64,000 bases of DNA from an uncultured Muribaculaceae bacterium (lineage in GTDB: Bacteria; Bacteroidota; Bacteroidia; Bacteroidales; Muribaculaceae): positions 1 to 64,000 of the forward strand of contig CAJTOB010000002.1 in assembly GCA_910578035.1 (NCBI GenBank). The letters run 5' to 3'. The notes under the pieces are model-generated. The model saw only the letters and a list, made by a program, of their open reading frames with translations, was not told the DNA's origin and did no database searches. The stretch's first letter is position 1. Every line of letters begins with the position of its first letter. Positions 37,283 to 46,871 of this stretch are shown here, piece after piece. The translations under genes were made by a program, and so were the position numbers.

Positions 37283-37314
37283 TTTGGCTGAGAAAGTTAT
37301 TTTAGCTAAATTTG
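37283..37314 (+). promoter_or_regulatory. Promoter of the DUF4493 lipoprotein operon
   Basis: TTTG (37283-37286), 20 bases, TAAATTTG (37307-37314), a full consensus. The leader is about 90 bases long. Confidence 0.8.
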
Positions 37315-37345
37315 CCGTCATAATGTGTCCGTGTATTTAGTTTTT

Positions 37346-37375
37346 AATCCGGATTGCGGATAACTGCGGATAACT
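37346..37375 (+). repeat. Palindrome and tandem 10-bp repeat in the lipoprotein leader
   Basis: AATCCGGATT (37346-37355) is a perfect palindrome. It is followed at once by two exact copies of GCGGATAACT (37356-37365 and 37366-37375). It lies in the untranslated leader and could be a regulator or RNA-binding site. Confidence 0.6.
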
Positions 37376-37411
37376 TATGAGAGAATGTACTAATAATAAA
37401 CCAATATCATT

Positions 37412-39943
37412 ATGAAAAAAACTATCATGGCCGGCATGGTATCGCTTACTGCTGTGACTTTGATGTGTGGTTGCGACGATTTCGGCGAAACCCGCGGCAA
37501 AGGGCAGGGGCGCATTATGCCTTTGATAGGACTTGACTCGCAGACTTTGGGAGCGGGGAGGGTGGTATCGCCCGATTCGCGTGCCGACGGCTCTGTCGGG
37601 GTCAATGATCTTTCGGTTACCCTCGAAACTACTGCGGGCGACTACAAAAAGACCTGGGAAAGTGTTGATGCTTTTGTAAAAGACTGCGAAACAGAGCGAT
37701 TCTCGATTGGAGAATATCTCTTGAGCGTATGGTACGGTGACCAGAAAAGCACAGGTTTCGATGTTCCGGCCTATTATGGCTCGGCTACGCTGACAGTGAA
37801 AGACGACCAGGCAACCGAAGTAGGTGTGAGCGCATCGATGTCAAAATCGATGTTTTCAATCGCTTATACCGATGCTTTTCAGAAGTATATGAGCGACTGG
37901 TCGGTGGAAATCGGCGGTGTTACAATTGCGAGCGATGAGACTCGTCCGGCTTATGTGTTGCCCGGTGAGGTCGCTGTTAAAATGTCGTTTACCACTGTAG
38001 GCGGCCAGACTGCGACAACCACTGTAGCTACAGTCAACGCTCAGGCCAGACACCACTACAAAGTGACTGTGGATGTAAACGGCGGCGAGGTCAATGATGC
38101 CGCTCTAAAAGTAGACTGGGATGAAACCCTCGAAACCGAAAATGTAGAAATCAAGCTCGAAGGCCTTTTCAGCTCCGAGCCTCCGGCAATCACCGCCGAC
38201 GGCTTTGTGGCAGGCGAGGCCGTAAGTTTTGTCGAGGGCTTTGTACCCGAGACTCCTCTCAAACTCAATATTGTAGCTATGGGCGGTCTCAAGAGCGTGC
38301 TGCTCGAAACGAGCTCACATGGCCTTAACGGCTGGCCCGCTTCCGTAGAACTCCTTGGAGCCGATGCCGCTACTCAGCAGCTCCTTACCGGCAAAGGCCT
38401 CGCCGCTCTCGGTCTATGGCGTAATCCCGGCCAGATGGCTCAGATAGACTTCGCCGGTGTGCTGAAGAATATCAAGACCAGCCCCGAAGGCAACACAAGC
38501 GAGTTTACCGTTACTGTGACCGACAATTACGGCCGCACCGGCTCTATGGCTCTCACTGTTGAGGCTGAAGGCCTTGTCCTGAACCTCGACCCTGCCGGCG
38601 AGGCATTCTATATGCCCGGCGAGCCTGTCGCACTCACCATGGAGTATAACGGACCCGACCCGAAAGCAAATATCGAGCTCACATATATGGCTTCAAGCGC
38701 GGGCCGTCCGCGCCCTGTAGCAGACTGGACAGTAGAGCCTCTTGGCCGAGCAGCCGGTTTCTACAAAGTGACGATGAACGGATTCACAAGCACCGGCAAC
38801 ATCGAGCTTACCGCGAAATGCAACGGATACTCGACAAGCACTACAATCAAGGCCCCGCGCTATGTAGTATCGGCCGACGATAACAACGTATTCGCCAAAT
38901 ACGCATATGTTTCCGTATTCGACAACGAAACCAATGCTCCCGCCGACCTTAGCACCCTTACATTCGGTGCTACAGTCAATGGTGCCGACATAGCTATAGG
39001 CGGTGCTGTAGAGGGCAACTATTACAAGGTTACCGGCCTTACCCCCGGTCAGGTGAACAATATCCGCGTCGTTAGCGACGAACGCTCCACCGTAGCCGCC
39101 GTCCGTGCCGAAGCCGCCACTCAGCTTCCTGACCCGGATATGGATTTTTGGGATCCTGAAAAGAAAGGTGATTATCAGTATCTTTGGACTGTCGGTTCGG
39201 AAAATGCATGGAATACTTTAAATCCTCTTACAATCTCTACTTACGGTTCCGGTAGTGGAAATGGCCTGAATACTGGAGGCTGTTCCTATAAAGCAACTTC
39301 CGGAACAATTCCGGCAAATAGCAGAAGCACCCAGTCGACGGCGACAGGCGGTTTTTGGGGAACTAGCACACATTCTGATGGTCATACAGAAGGAAACGCC
39401 ACTCTACACAGCGATAAGCAGTATTCGGGCTCGAATGCGGCTTTGATAAGAACAGTGGGTTGGGGTCGTGGCAATACTGCTAGTGCCGCATCTTCCGGCC
39501 AGGGTTTCGGAACATGTCAGAATAAGACTCCCGGCGAATTATACCTTGGAGCATATCAGAATGGGGCTCCTGTATATGGCCATGGTTTTACATCGCGTCC
39601 GTCTGCGCTTACTTTCTTTTACCGCTATGACGTGGTAAGTTCAGGGAATGGAGACTATGGTACAGCCGAAGTGTCAGTTTATGACGAATCGGGAACTGTT
39701 ATTTCAAGCGGACGAATCGAACTTGGTGAGCAATCGGAATATACAGAAGTGTCAATACCGCTTGTGTATAGTGTCAATACCGGTAAGGCCGCAAAGATTA
39801 GTGTGATATTCAAATCGTCGGGTAATGAGGCTGCCATGAGCGCGTCCACTACTTATTGGCGTTGCCCCGGCGTTAAAAATACTTCGGGCGGCGAGTATGT
39901 TGGCTCCGAACTTTATATCGACGATATAGAATTAATCTATTAA
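37412..39943 (+). CDS. DUF4493 lipoprotein with C-terminal PCMD-like domain
   Basis: An 843-residue lipoprotein (lipobox LMCGCDD; Cys19 or Cys21, followed by acidic residues as in Bacteroidetes surface-export signals). The first 230 residues match the DUF4493 pattern (FSIGEYLLSVWYGD, then STGFDVPAYYGSATLTV), a beta fold compared with fimbrial anchor proteins. Ig-like repeats follow. The last 270 residues, starting PDPDMDFWDPEKK and ending ELYIDDIELIY, look like a PCMD (putative carbohydrate metabolism) domain. From about 39140 the codons shift from C-ending to A/T-ending, suggesting this domain was exchanged. It heads a three-gene operon and probably sits on the cell surface, binding or processing glycans; no catalytic residue is evident. 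Confidence 0.8.
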   Translation: MKKTIMAGMVSLTAVTLMCGCDDFGETRGKGQGRIMPLIGLDSQTLGAGRVVSPDSRADGSVGVNDLSVTLETTAGDYKKTWESVDAFVKDCETERFSIGEYLLSVWYGDQKSTGFDVPAYYGSATLTVKDDQATEVGVSASMSKSMFSIAYTDAFQKYMSDWSVEIGGVTIASDETRPAYVLPGEVAVKMSFTTVGGQTATTTVATVNAQARHHYKVTVDVNGGEVNDAALKVDWDETLETENVEIKLEGLFSSEPPAITADGFVAGEAVSFVEGFVPETPLKLNIVAMGGLKSVLLETSSHGLNGWPASVELLGADAATQQLLTGKGLAALGLWRNPGQMAQIDFAGVLKNIKTSPEGNTSEFTVTVTDNYGRTGSMALTVEAEGLVLNLDPAGEAFYMPGEPVALTMEYNGPDPKANIELTYMASSAGRPRPVADWTVEPLGRAAGFYKVTMNGFTSTGNIELTAKCNGYSTSTTIKAPRYVVSADDNNVFAKYAYVSVFDNETNAPADLSTLTFGATVNGADIAIGGAVEGNYYKVTGLTPGQVNNIRVVSDERSTVAAVRAEAATQLPDPDMDFWDPEKKGDYQYLWTVGSENAWNTLNPLTISTYGSGSGNGLNTGGCSYKATSGTIPANSRSTQSTATGGFWGTSTHSDGHTEGNATLHSDKQYSGSNAALIRTVGWGRGNTASAASSGQGFGTCQNKTPGELYLGAYQNGAPVYGHGFTSRPSALTFFYRYDVVSSGNGDYGTAEVSVYDESGTVISSGRIELGEQSEYTEVSIPLVYSVNTGKAAKISVIFKSSGNEAAMSASTTYWRCPGVKNTSGGEYVGSELYIDDIELIY

Positions 39944-39953
39944 TAGAAAACTG

Positions 39954-41279
39954 ATGAAAATCAATATATATAATATCGCGCTTGCGGCATCAATGCTTAC
40001 TGTCGCATCGTGCTCGGAGCACTGGACTCCTCCTGTTGGTTCTGACGGCTCTCTGGCTCTTGGCTCGATGGTTGTCGATGTCAAGGAAAACGCCAACGTG
40101 ATTGTTTCGTCGGGCTCGCGTGCGGCAGCCGACGTCAACAGCTTCCAGGTGACAATATATGACAAGACCGGAGCCGAAGCCGGTTCGTGGGTCTACGGCC
40201 AGATGCCCGAAATAGTCACTCTCGCCGCAGGCGACGGCTATGTGGTGAAAGTGAAATCGCACGACGTCGAAAAGGCTGCCTGGGAAATGCCATATTACTA
40301 TGGCGAATCCAAATCGTTTACTGTCGAAAAGAACAAGATAACAGAAGTCGGCACCGTTACAGCCGAATTCAAGTCTGTTAAAGTCACAGTCGAGTTCACC
40401 GACGAGCTCAAGGCTGTAGTGAGCGACGATGTAAAGGTTGTTATCGAAGCCAACGACGAAGGCCTCATCACATTCACTAAGAAAGAAATAGAGGAGGGTA
40501 CTGCGGCCTACTTCGAATATGTGGAAGGTTCGACCACTATGGTTGCCCGCTTTGCCGGCTCAATCAACGGCAATGCCACCGAAAACAAGGCTCCGTTTAC
40601 CGACGTGGCCCCGGGGCAGCACCGTATAGTGCGCTATGGAGTGAAAGTTGGCCCTGATGTACCCAAACCCGACGGCTCCATCACGCCCGGCGGCATATCT
40701 CTTGACACAGAAATAGTTGAGGTAGATGTAAACGGTAATGTTACTGTGGTTGACCCCACACTCGACCCGAGCGACCGCCCCGGCCATGAAGACCCCGAGA
40801 ACCCCGACCAGCCCGGCCCCGACGAGCCTACACCTCCGACCCCCGGCGATGACGTAATTGAGTTTACAAAGGGTGCCGACAATGACAATTTCAATCTTGA
40901 AGGCGTCAATACCGTTAAGCAGGGCGATGATTCTTTTGGTGAAGTTGTAGTCAATATCAATGCCGAAAAGGGTGTTAAAAACCTTTTTGTGACAATCAAA
41001 CCCGGTGATGAAGGCTTCTCTGCCGCGCTTGCCGACCTCGGACTGCTCGACACGTTCGACCTCGCAAATCCCGGAGACCTTGAGGCTTCTCTTGGCCCCG
41101 ATGGCTTGAACTTACCGATAAAAGATGCTGTTGCAGGCAAGACTGTAGTTCCATTCGATATTTCGGGCTTCATACCAATGCTCTCGGCATTTGTAGGAGA
41201 GCACTCTTTTGAGCTTCGCACTGTTGATTCTGATAATAATGAGAAATCTATGACCTTGGTTTTCAAGGTTGTTGAATAA
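39954..41279 (+). CDS. DUF4493 lipoprotein with Pro-rich linker
   Basis: A 441-residue lipoprotein (lipobox TVASC, Cys20, followed by SEHW). Residues 25-240 carry the DUF4493 fold (VVDVKENANVIVSSGSRAA near the start, AAWEMPYYYGESKSFTVEK in the middle). A Pro/Glu/Asp linker near 275-300 (DQPGPDEPTPPTPGDD) separates it from a C-terminal beta domain of about 140 residues without a PCMD signature. It follows the first lipoprotein by 10 bases. The C-terminal part differs from its two neighbours, so the three share an anchor-like N-terminus and carry different C-terminal modules. Confidence 0.78.
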   Translation: MKINIYNIALAASMLTVASCSEHWTPPVGSDGSLALGSMVVDVKENANVIVSSGSRAAADVNSFQVTIYDKTGAEAGSWVYGQMPEIVTLAAGDGYVVKVKSHDVEKAAWEMPYYYGESKSFTVEKNKITEVGTVTAEFKSVKVTVEFTDELKAVVSDDVKVVIEANDEGLITFTKKEIEEGTAAYFEYVEGSTTMVARFAGSINGNATENKAPFTDVAPGQHRIVRYGVKVGPDVPKPDGSITPGGISLDTEIVEVDVNGNVTVVDPTLDPSDRPGHEDPENPDQPGPDEPTPPTPGDDVIEFTKGADNDNFNLEGVNTVKQGDDSFGEVVVNINAEKGVKNLFVTIKPGDEGFSAALADLGLLDTFDLANPGDLEASLGPDGLNLPIKDAVAGKTVVPFDISGFIPMLSAFVGEHSFELRTVDSDNNEKSMTLVFKVVE

Positions 41280-41290
41280 GCCCTTGCTTT

Positions 41291-43468
41291 ATGAAAAGGA
41301 TAAACTATATATATGTAATGGCTGCAGGCCTTATGCTTGCAACCGCTTGCTCCGAAGAGAAATTCGAGGGCTCGGGCGAGGGTAATATCGTGCTCAGCAC
41401 CAGCGTGAGCACCGATATGACAGTTGTGTCGCGTGCAATCGAAGACGATATCAAAGCCGGAACGATGATATGGATTTCGCGGGCGGAAGGCGGTCTGGTG
41501 CGCCGGTATAATACCCTTGCCGACGTTCCCACCGGCGCTTTCCCCATGCTCTCGGGCAGCTATATAGCCGAGGCTTGGGCCGGCGACTCTGTTTCTGCCT
41601 CATGGGATAAGCGATATTTCAAAGGCTATACCGAGTTCGCTGTCAAGGGCGGTGAGACATCTGATGTCAATATTCTCTGCAAGATTGCCAATGTGGCCGC
41701 TGAGGTGAAATATCAGGACGGTCTCGGCAATTATCTGTCGGATTATACCATGACTGTCGGCCACCGTCGCGGTTCGCTCGACTTTACGGTAGAGGACGCA
41801 ACCGACGGCCGCCGTGCATACTATATGATGCCGTCGACCGACAAGAACCTTGCATGGACCTTCAAGGGCACGCAACTCAATGGAGAGCCTTTCGAGCAGG
41901 AAGGCGTGATTGAGAATGCTCTGCCCGGGCATCTGTATGTTCTCAATGTGACATACAGCACCCAGAGCACAAATGTCGGCGGTGCCATCGTTACCATAAC
42001 AATCGACGACAAAGTGATAGAGGTCAACGATAATATCGAACTCATAGCACCGCCTTCTATCGCAGGCTATGATTTTGACATTGCCAAGCCTCTTACCGCC
42101 GCCAAGGGCGAAATAGGCGACCGCACAGTCTTTATATCGAGTGCCGACGAAATTGTGAGTGTCGTGCTCGACAGCGAGGAGCTTTCCGGCCTCGACGTGA
42201 TGGAGGGCGGTACTGATGTTGAAATCGCTGCCGGTTCTGCCGCCGCTCTCGCCGCTCTCGATGAGCTGGGTATCTCATGCCGCTATGTAGCCGCTGTTGT
42301 CGGCAACGAGCAGAAGGAGAAATCGCTCTTCCGCATCAATTTCACTGAGAACTTTACCAATACGCTCGGCGACGGTGAGCACACATTCGTTATTTCCGCA
42401 ACCGACAGCAAGGGCCAGACCTCTGCGGCGACGCTGATTTTCAACGTCAGCGATGCTCCCGTAGTTATAGTTCCTGTATCGCCTGCCGATTATAGCTCGC
42501 GCAAGGCCGTTCTGCGGGGAACTGTGACGAAAAACGATGTCGAGAGCGTAGGCTTCCGCTATCGTCAGGCCGGTGTCGGCGAGTGGCAGTACATAGAAGG
42601 TACTCCCGTGAGTCGAGCGCTGGCTATGGGAACCGAGTTCTATGCCGAGCTTACCGACCTTGTTCCCGGCACAAACTATGAGTATAAGGCTGTGTCGGAC
42701 GACTTCGAGACCGCTGTTCAGACCTTTGCGACAGATTCAGAGCCGCAGTTGCCTAATGCAGGTTTCGAAGACTGGGATACGTCAGGCAAAGCATATCTGC
42801 TCTACGCTCCCGGAGGCTCTATGTTCTGGGATTCTGGTAACCATGGCTCTACTACCATCGGTGCGAAATACAATATAACGATGCCCGATTCTGAAGTGAA
42901 GCATTCAGGCTCATACAGTGCAAAACTTGCTTCTACAAAGGTTGTAATCAAATTCGCAGCCGGAAACTTGTTTGCAGGAAAATATCTCGAAACAGCCGGC
43001 ACAAACGGTGTCCTCGGCTGGGGTCGTTCATTTAACGGACGTCCGAAGGCAATGCGTGTTTGGGTAAAATATAATCCTGTGAGCATAGACAATGTCGGCT
43101 CGCTTCCGTCAGATATATCTGTGAAGAAAGGTGACCTCGACAACGGTATCGTTTATATCGCTCTTGTAGACGATACTACGGTTGAGTATGGAAACGAACA
43201 GTGGCCTTGCGTTGTCAAGACCGCAAGTCCGCCTCAGCTCTTCGATAAGGACGGTGCGAATGTAATCGCATACGGTGAAAAAGTGTTTGCGGAAGCAACT
43301 CCGGGTAATGACCTCATGGAATTTACAATTCCTCTGGATTACAAGGATAGCGCAAAAATACCGTCGAATATCATTCTTGTAGCTTCGGCAAGCCGCTATG
43401 GCGATTACTTTACCGGCGGCGCCGGCTCGACCATGTGGGTAGACGATATCGAGCTCATCTACGAATAA
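41291..43468 (+). CDS. DUF4493 lipoprotein with C-terminal PCMD-like domain
   Basis: A 725-residue lipoprotein (lipobox LATAC, Cys20, then SEEKF, a good match to surface-export signals). It has the clearest DUF4493 domain of the three: GLVRRYNTLADVP, then SGSYIAEAWAGDSVSASW, then KRYFKGYTEFAVKGGE. Ig-like and fibronectin-like modules (about 250-470) precede a PCMD-like domain that starts PNAGFEDWD and ends TMWVDDIELIYE. It begins 11 bases after the second lipoprotein and ends the operon (terminator 43491-43532). Such proteins may cap or anchor fimbria-like polymers or bind glycans; the sequence does not decide. Confidence 0.82.
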   Translation: MKRINYIYVMAAGLMLATACSEEKFEGSGEGNIVLSTSVSTDMTVVSRAIEDDIKAGTMIWISRAEGGLVRRYNTLADVPTGAFPMLSGSYIAEAWAGDSVSASWDKRYFKGYTEFAVKGGETSDVNILCKIANVAAEVKYQDGLGNYLSDYTMTVGHRRGSLDFTVEDATDGRRAYYMMPSTDKNLAWTFKGTQLNGEPFEQEGVIENALPGHLYVLNVTYSTQSTNVGGAIVTITIDDKVIEVNDNIELIAPPSIAGYDFDIAKPLTAAKGEIGDRTVFISSADEIVSVVLDSEELSGLDVMEGGTDVEIAAGSAAALAALDELGISCRYVAAVVGNEQKEKSLFRINFTENFTNTLGDGEHTFVISATDSKGQTSAATLIFNVSDAPVVIVPVSPADYSSRKAVLRGTVTKNDVESVGFRYRQAGVGEWQYIEGTPVSRALAMGTEFYAELTDLVPGTNYEYKAVSDDFETAVQTFATDSEPQLPNAGFEDWDTSGKAYLLYAPGGSMFWDSGNHGSTTIGAKYNITMPDSEVKHSGSYSAKLASTKVVIKFAAGNLFAGKYLETAGTNGVLGWGRSFNGRPKAMRVWVKYNPVSIDNVGSLPSDISVKKGDLDNGIVYIALVDDTTVEYGNEQWPCVVKTASPPQLFDKDGANVIAYGEKVFAEATPGNDLMEFTIPLDYKDSAKIPSNIILVASASRYGDYFTGGAGSTMWVDDIELIYE

Positions 43469-43490
43469 TCACAGATTTCTATAGCATTCA

Positions 43491-43532
43491 AAAACCGCGT
43501 CCGGCATTTCTCGGACGCGGTTTTGCTTTTTT
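43491..43532 (+). terminator. Terminator of the lipoprotein operon
   Basis: AAAACCGCGTCCG / CGGACGCGGTTTT, a 13-bp perfect stem with an 8-base loop, then GCTTTTTT. Confidence 0.92.
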
Positions 43533-43570
43533 AGCCCGGAAATTTTTTTCGGGTGTTGTGGAAAATTTAT

Positions 43571-43578
43571 TATATTTG
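43571..43578 (+). promoter_or_regulatory. Likely -7 element of dnaN
   Basis: TATATTTG, 63 bases before the dnaN start codon. The nearest TTG upstream (43556-43558) is too close, so the -33 element is unclear. Confidence 0.5.
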
Positions 43579-43641
43579 TAGATTAAATAAGTGCGCTTTG
43601 CGCATTCATAGGAATAAATAAATCAAAACACATATAAAGTC

Positions 43642-44769
43642 ATGAAATTCAACGTTTCGAGCAAAGCCTTCTATAATGCCGCGGCTGCCGTGAGCAAGGT
43701 CATCAACTCTAAGAACGCACTCGCAATTCTTGATAACTTTCTGCTGACTCTTGATGGCGATACATTCACCATCACGGGTTCGGACGCCGAAAATGCTCTC
43801 ACCGCGCGTCTCGAAGTGGCCGGTGCCAAGGGCTCGGGCAGTCTCTGCCTTGGTGCGCGCCGTCTTGTTGAGCTCCTCAAGGAGCTGCCCGACCAGGGTG
43901 TGGAGGTAGATGTAAACGAAGATACCCTCGAAGTGCAGCTTTCGTATTCGGCCGGTCACTACAGCTTCGTAGGTCTTCCCGGCGACCAGTATCCGGCATT
44001 TGCCGTGGCCGGCGACGACCGTCCTATCAGCTTCAGTGTGGCAACCGAACAGATTATCACCGGTCTCGACAATACGATGTTCGCTGTCAGCACCGACGAA
44101 TATCGCCAGATTATGCAGGGCGTGCTGCTCGACATAGCTCCCGAAAGCATTACTTTTGTGGCTACCGACACACGCAAGCTTGTGCGCTACACTGACCGCC
44201 GCACAGCTCCCGGCGTACAGGGCCAGTGCGTGCTGCCTTTCAAATCGTCGACCATCATCAAGAACGTGTTCGCCAAAGAGGAAACTCTCGATATCACCAT
44301 GTCGGCCCGCAGCGCCGTCATCGAAAGCGCCAATTTCACTTTCCAGTGCGCATTCCTCAACGGCACTTATCCCGACTACAACCGCGTGATGCCCCGCAAT
44401 AACACGCTCGTGCTCACCGTAGACCGTCTGGCGCTTCTCAACGCTGTGCGTCGTGTCGGTATTTTTGTGGAGGTTGAGGGCGGTCTTGAGAAGTTCCGTA
44501 TCACCCCCGAGACTATTCTTCTGAAGGCCAACGACAACAATCTGTGCACCAGCGCGCGCGAGCAGGTGCCTTGTTCGTTCACCGGCAGCGAGCTCACTAT
44601 CGGCTTCAGCGCCAGCTTCCTCACCGAAATCCTTACTACCATCAAGGGTTCTGATGTGGTTGTCAACCTTGGCGATGCCGGTCGTCCGGGCGTGTTCCGC
44701 CCTGCCGAAGAGCCTGAGAATACCGAACTGCTCATGCTCCTGATGCCTATGACCGTAGGCGAATTCTAA
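43642..44769 (+). CDS. dnaN: DNA polymerase III beta subunit (sliding clamp)
   Basis: The 375-residue clamp protein, which encircles DNA and holds polymerase III and other partners. It has the three-domain clamp fold; recognisable parts are MKFNVSSKAFYNAAAAVSKV at the start, AILDNFLLTL, FVGLPGDQYPAF in domain 1-2, EYRQIMQGVLLDI in domain 2, and the C-terminal LMLLMPMTVGEF that lies by the partner-binding pocket. Length is normal for Bacteroidales. It starts a housekeeping cluster continuing with the exonuclease and coaBC genes, though a large inverted repeat separates it from them. Confidence 0.97.
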   Translation: MKFNVSSKAFYNAAAAVSKVINSKNALAILDNFLLTLDGDTFTITGSDAENALTARLEVAGAKGSGSLCLGARRLVELLKELPDQGVEVDVNEDTLEVQLSYSAGHYSFVGLPGDQYPAFAVAGDDRPISFSVATEQIITGLDNTMFAVSTDEYRQIMQGVLLDIAPESITFVATDTRKLVRYTDRRTAPGVQGQCVLPFKSSTIIKNVFAKEETLDITMSARSAVIESANFTFQCAFLNGTYPDYNRVMPRNNTLVLTVDRLALLNAVRRVGIFVEVEGGLEKFRITPETILLKANDNNLCTSAREQVPCSFTGSELTIGFSASFLTEILTTIKGSDVVVNLGDAGRPGVFRPAEEPENTELLMLLMPMTVGEF

Positions 44770-44899
44770 TTTAGAATTAAGAATTTAGAATTAAAAGACT
44801 GTACTCGAATATTCTGAACAAAAATAATTGTTGCAAATATTCGCCGGCTGTCACCAAAGTGGCATTCAATTTTTAATTATAAATTCTTAATTATAAATT
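44768..44899. repeat. Imperfect 29-bp inverted repeat after dnaN
   Basis: Arms 44768-44796 and 44871-44899 pair as reverse complements with only two mismatches. Each is made of repeated TTAGAATTAA / TTATAATTAA units. The 74-base loop has no gene. It occupies the whole gap between dnaN and the exonuclease gene and starts in the dnaN stop codon. Confidence 0.75.
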
Positions 44900-44907
44900 C
44901 TTAAAAC

Positions 44908-45672
44908 ATGAAACTGAAACTTAACCGTCCGGTGGTGTTTTTCGACCTTGAGACTACCGGAACGAATATATCGACCGACCGCATAGTGGAGATTTCGATG
45001 GTGAAACTCCACCCCGACGGTCATGTGGTAGAGAAGACTCGGCGCATCAATCCCGAAATGCCTATCCCGGCTGAGGCTACGGCCATACATCATATCACCG
45101 ACGATGATGTGGCCGCAGAGCCTACTTTCCGCCAGGTGGCGGCATCGCTCGCACAGCAGCTCATAGGCTGCGATATTGCCGGCTTCAACTCCAACCGCTT
45201 CGACATTCCTTTGCTCGATGCCGAGTTTGAGCGCGCAGGCGTGGATTTCGATTTCTCGAAGGCCCGTTTCATCGATGTGCAGACTATCTATCACAAGAAA
45301 GAGCCCCGCACCCTTGTGGCGGCCTATCGCTATTATTGTGGTGCCGAGCTCGAAGGTGCCCACGGCGCTCTTGCCGACACCCGCGCTACGATGGAGGTGC
45401 TTCTTGCCCAGCTCGAACGCTATGATGATCTGCCCACAGATGTAGGCGCGCTTTCGGAATATGCCTGCGCCAACCGCAATGTGGATATCGCCGGCCGTCT
45501 TATCTACGACGACCAGAACCGCGAAATCATCAATTTCGGCAAATACAAGGGCCGCGTTGCCGAGGAAGTGCTCGAAAAAGACCCCGGCTACTACAGCTGG
45601 ATAATGCAGGGCGATTTTCCCCGAAACACCAAGAAAGTATTCACCCGTATCCGCCTCCGGGCCAAGAAGTGA
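44908..45672 (+). CDS. DEDDh-family 3'-5' exonuclease (DnaQ-like)
   Basis: A 254-residue exonuclease of the epsilon/DnaQ superfamily. Catalytic residues: D and E in FFDLETTG (about 12-19), D in GFNSNRFDIPLLDAEF, and H with D in HGALADTRAT. The C-terminal 60 residues (IINFGKYKGRVAEEVL, then YYSWIMQGDFP) form a small domain also seen after exonuclease domains in other Bacteroidetes and in ExoX. It probably proofreads or trims DNA. Its stop shares one base with the coaBC start. Confidence 0.9.
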   Translation: MKLKLNRPVVFFDLETTGTNISTDRIVEISMVKLHPDGHVVEKTRRINPEMPIPAEATAIHHITDDDVAAEPTFRQVAASLAQQLIGCDIAGFNSNRFDIPLLDAEFERAGVDFDFSKARFIDVQTIYHKKEPRTLVAAYRYYCGAELEGAHGALADTRATMEVLLAQLERYDDLPTDVGALSEYACANRNVDIAGRLIYDDQNREIINFGKYKGRVAEEVLEKDPGYYSWIMQGDFPRNTKKVFTRIRLRAKK

Positions 45673-46871
45673 TGCTTAAAGGCAAGAATATAATACTCGG
45701 AATCAGCGGCGGCATCGCGGCCTACAAGAGCGTGGTGCTGCTGCGCCAGCTCGTCAAGGGCGGCGCTCAGGTGCAGGTGGTGATGACGCCCAATGCCCGC
45801 GAGTTCATACAGCCGGTGACGCTGTCGTCGCTGTCGCAGCGTCCTGTGGTGACTGAATTTTTCAGCGCCAATACCGGCGAGTGGCATTCGCATGTCTCTC
45901 TGGGCGAATGGGCCGATGCCATGATTGTGGCTCCGGCCACGGCCTCGACCCTTGCCAAGATGGCAAATGGTGTGGCCGACAATATGCTCGTAACGACATA
46001 TCTTTCGGCCCGTTGCCCTGTCTTTGTGGCTCCGGCAATGGACCTCGATATGATGGCGCATCCTACCACCACCCGCAATCTGGCGACTCTCGCCGCCGAC
46101 GGCGTGCATATCATCGAACCCGAGACCGGCGAACTCGCCAGCGGTCTTAGTGGCCGCGGCCGTATGGAAGAGCCTGAAAAAATAGCTGCCGTTCTCAATG
46201 CCTTTTTTGCGGCAGACGGCCCTCTGGCGGGCAAGAAGGTGCTTATCACCGCCGGCCCGACCTACGAACGCATAGACCCCGTGCGTTTCATCGGTAATTT
46301 TTCTACCGGCAAGATGGGCTATGCCATAGCCGAAGAGGCGGCCTCGCGCGGCGCGGAGGTGACGCTGGTGAGCGGACCTACTGCTCTGAGCGTGAGCAGT
46401 CCGCGCATACGCCGTATCGATGTGGAGAGTGCCCGCGAAATGCTTGCAGCCTCGCAGGAGGCTTTCGAAAATGCCGATATAGCCATCATGACGGCCGCTG
46501 TGGCCGACTATGCGCCCGCGCATGTGTTCGACAGCAAAATAAAGCGTGAAAAGGCCGAATTCGACAATATCGAGCTTGTCAAGAATCCCGATATTGCCGC
46601 AACGCTCGGTCGAGCCAAGCGACCGGGCCAGATTTTGGTGGGCTTTGCCCTCGAAACCGACCATGCCATGGCTAACGGCCGCGATAAGCTTGAACGGAAG
46701 AATCTCGATATGATTGTGGTGAACAGCCTCGCCGACAAAGGAGCCGGCTTCGGCACCGATACCAACAAAATAAGCATTATCTCGGCCGGCAGCGATACTC
46801 CGGCAGACTATCCTCTCAAATCAAAAAAGGCTGTAGCGGCCGATATCCTCGATTTTATCGCTACTTTATGA
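45672..46871 (+). CDS. coaBC: Phosphopantothenoylcysteine synthetase/decarboxylase
   Basis: A 399-residue bifunctional enzyme of coenzyme A synthesis. It joins cysteine to 4'-phosphopantothenate and decarboxylates the product. The N-terminal flavin-dependent decarboxylase begins MLKGKNIILGISGGIAAYK and has VAPAMDLDMMAHP with the PASANT-like segment as PATASTLAK. The C-terminal synthetase has LITAGPTYERIDPVRFIGN and KMGYAIAEEA. The ATG at 45672 is preferred to the GTG immediately before it. It sits between the exonuclease and a PorD-like gene, overlapping both slightly. Confidence 0.96.
   Translation: MLKGKNIILGISGGIAAYKSVVLLRQLVKGGAQVQVVMTPNAREFIQPVTLSSLSQRPVVTEFFSANTGEWHSHVSLGEWADAMIVAPATASTLAKMANGVADNMLVTTYLSARCPVFVAPAMDLDMMAHPTTTRNLATLAADGVHIIEPETGELASGLSGRGRMEEPEKIAAVLNAFFAADGPLAGKKVLITAGPTYERIDPVRFIGNFSTGKMGYAIAEEAASRGAEVTLVSGPTALSVSSPRIRRIDVESAREMLAASQEAFENADIAIMTAAVADYAPAHVFDSKIKREKAEFDNIELVKNPDIAATLGRAKRPGQILVGFALETDHAMANGRDKLERKNLDMIVVNSLADKGAGFGTDTNKISIISAGSDTPADYPLKSKKAVAADILDFIATL

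Noticed and set aside
45591..46664. 357-codon antisense frame in coaBC
   Set aside because: It is a shadow of the conserved coaBC frame in GC-rich codons; no start signals or homology are evident.
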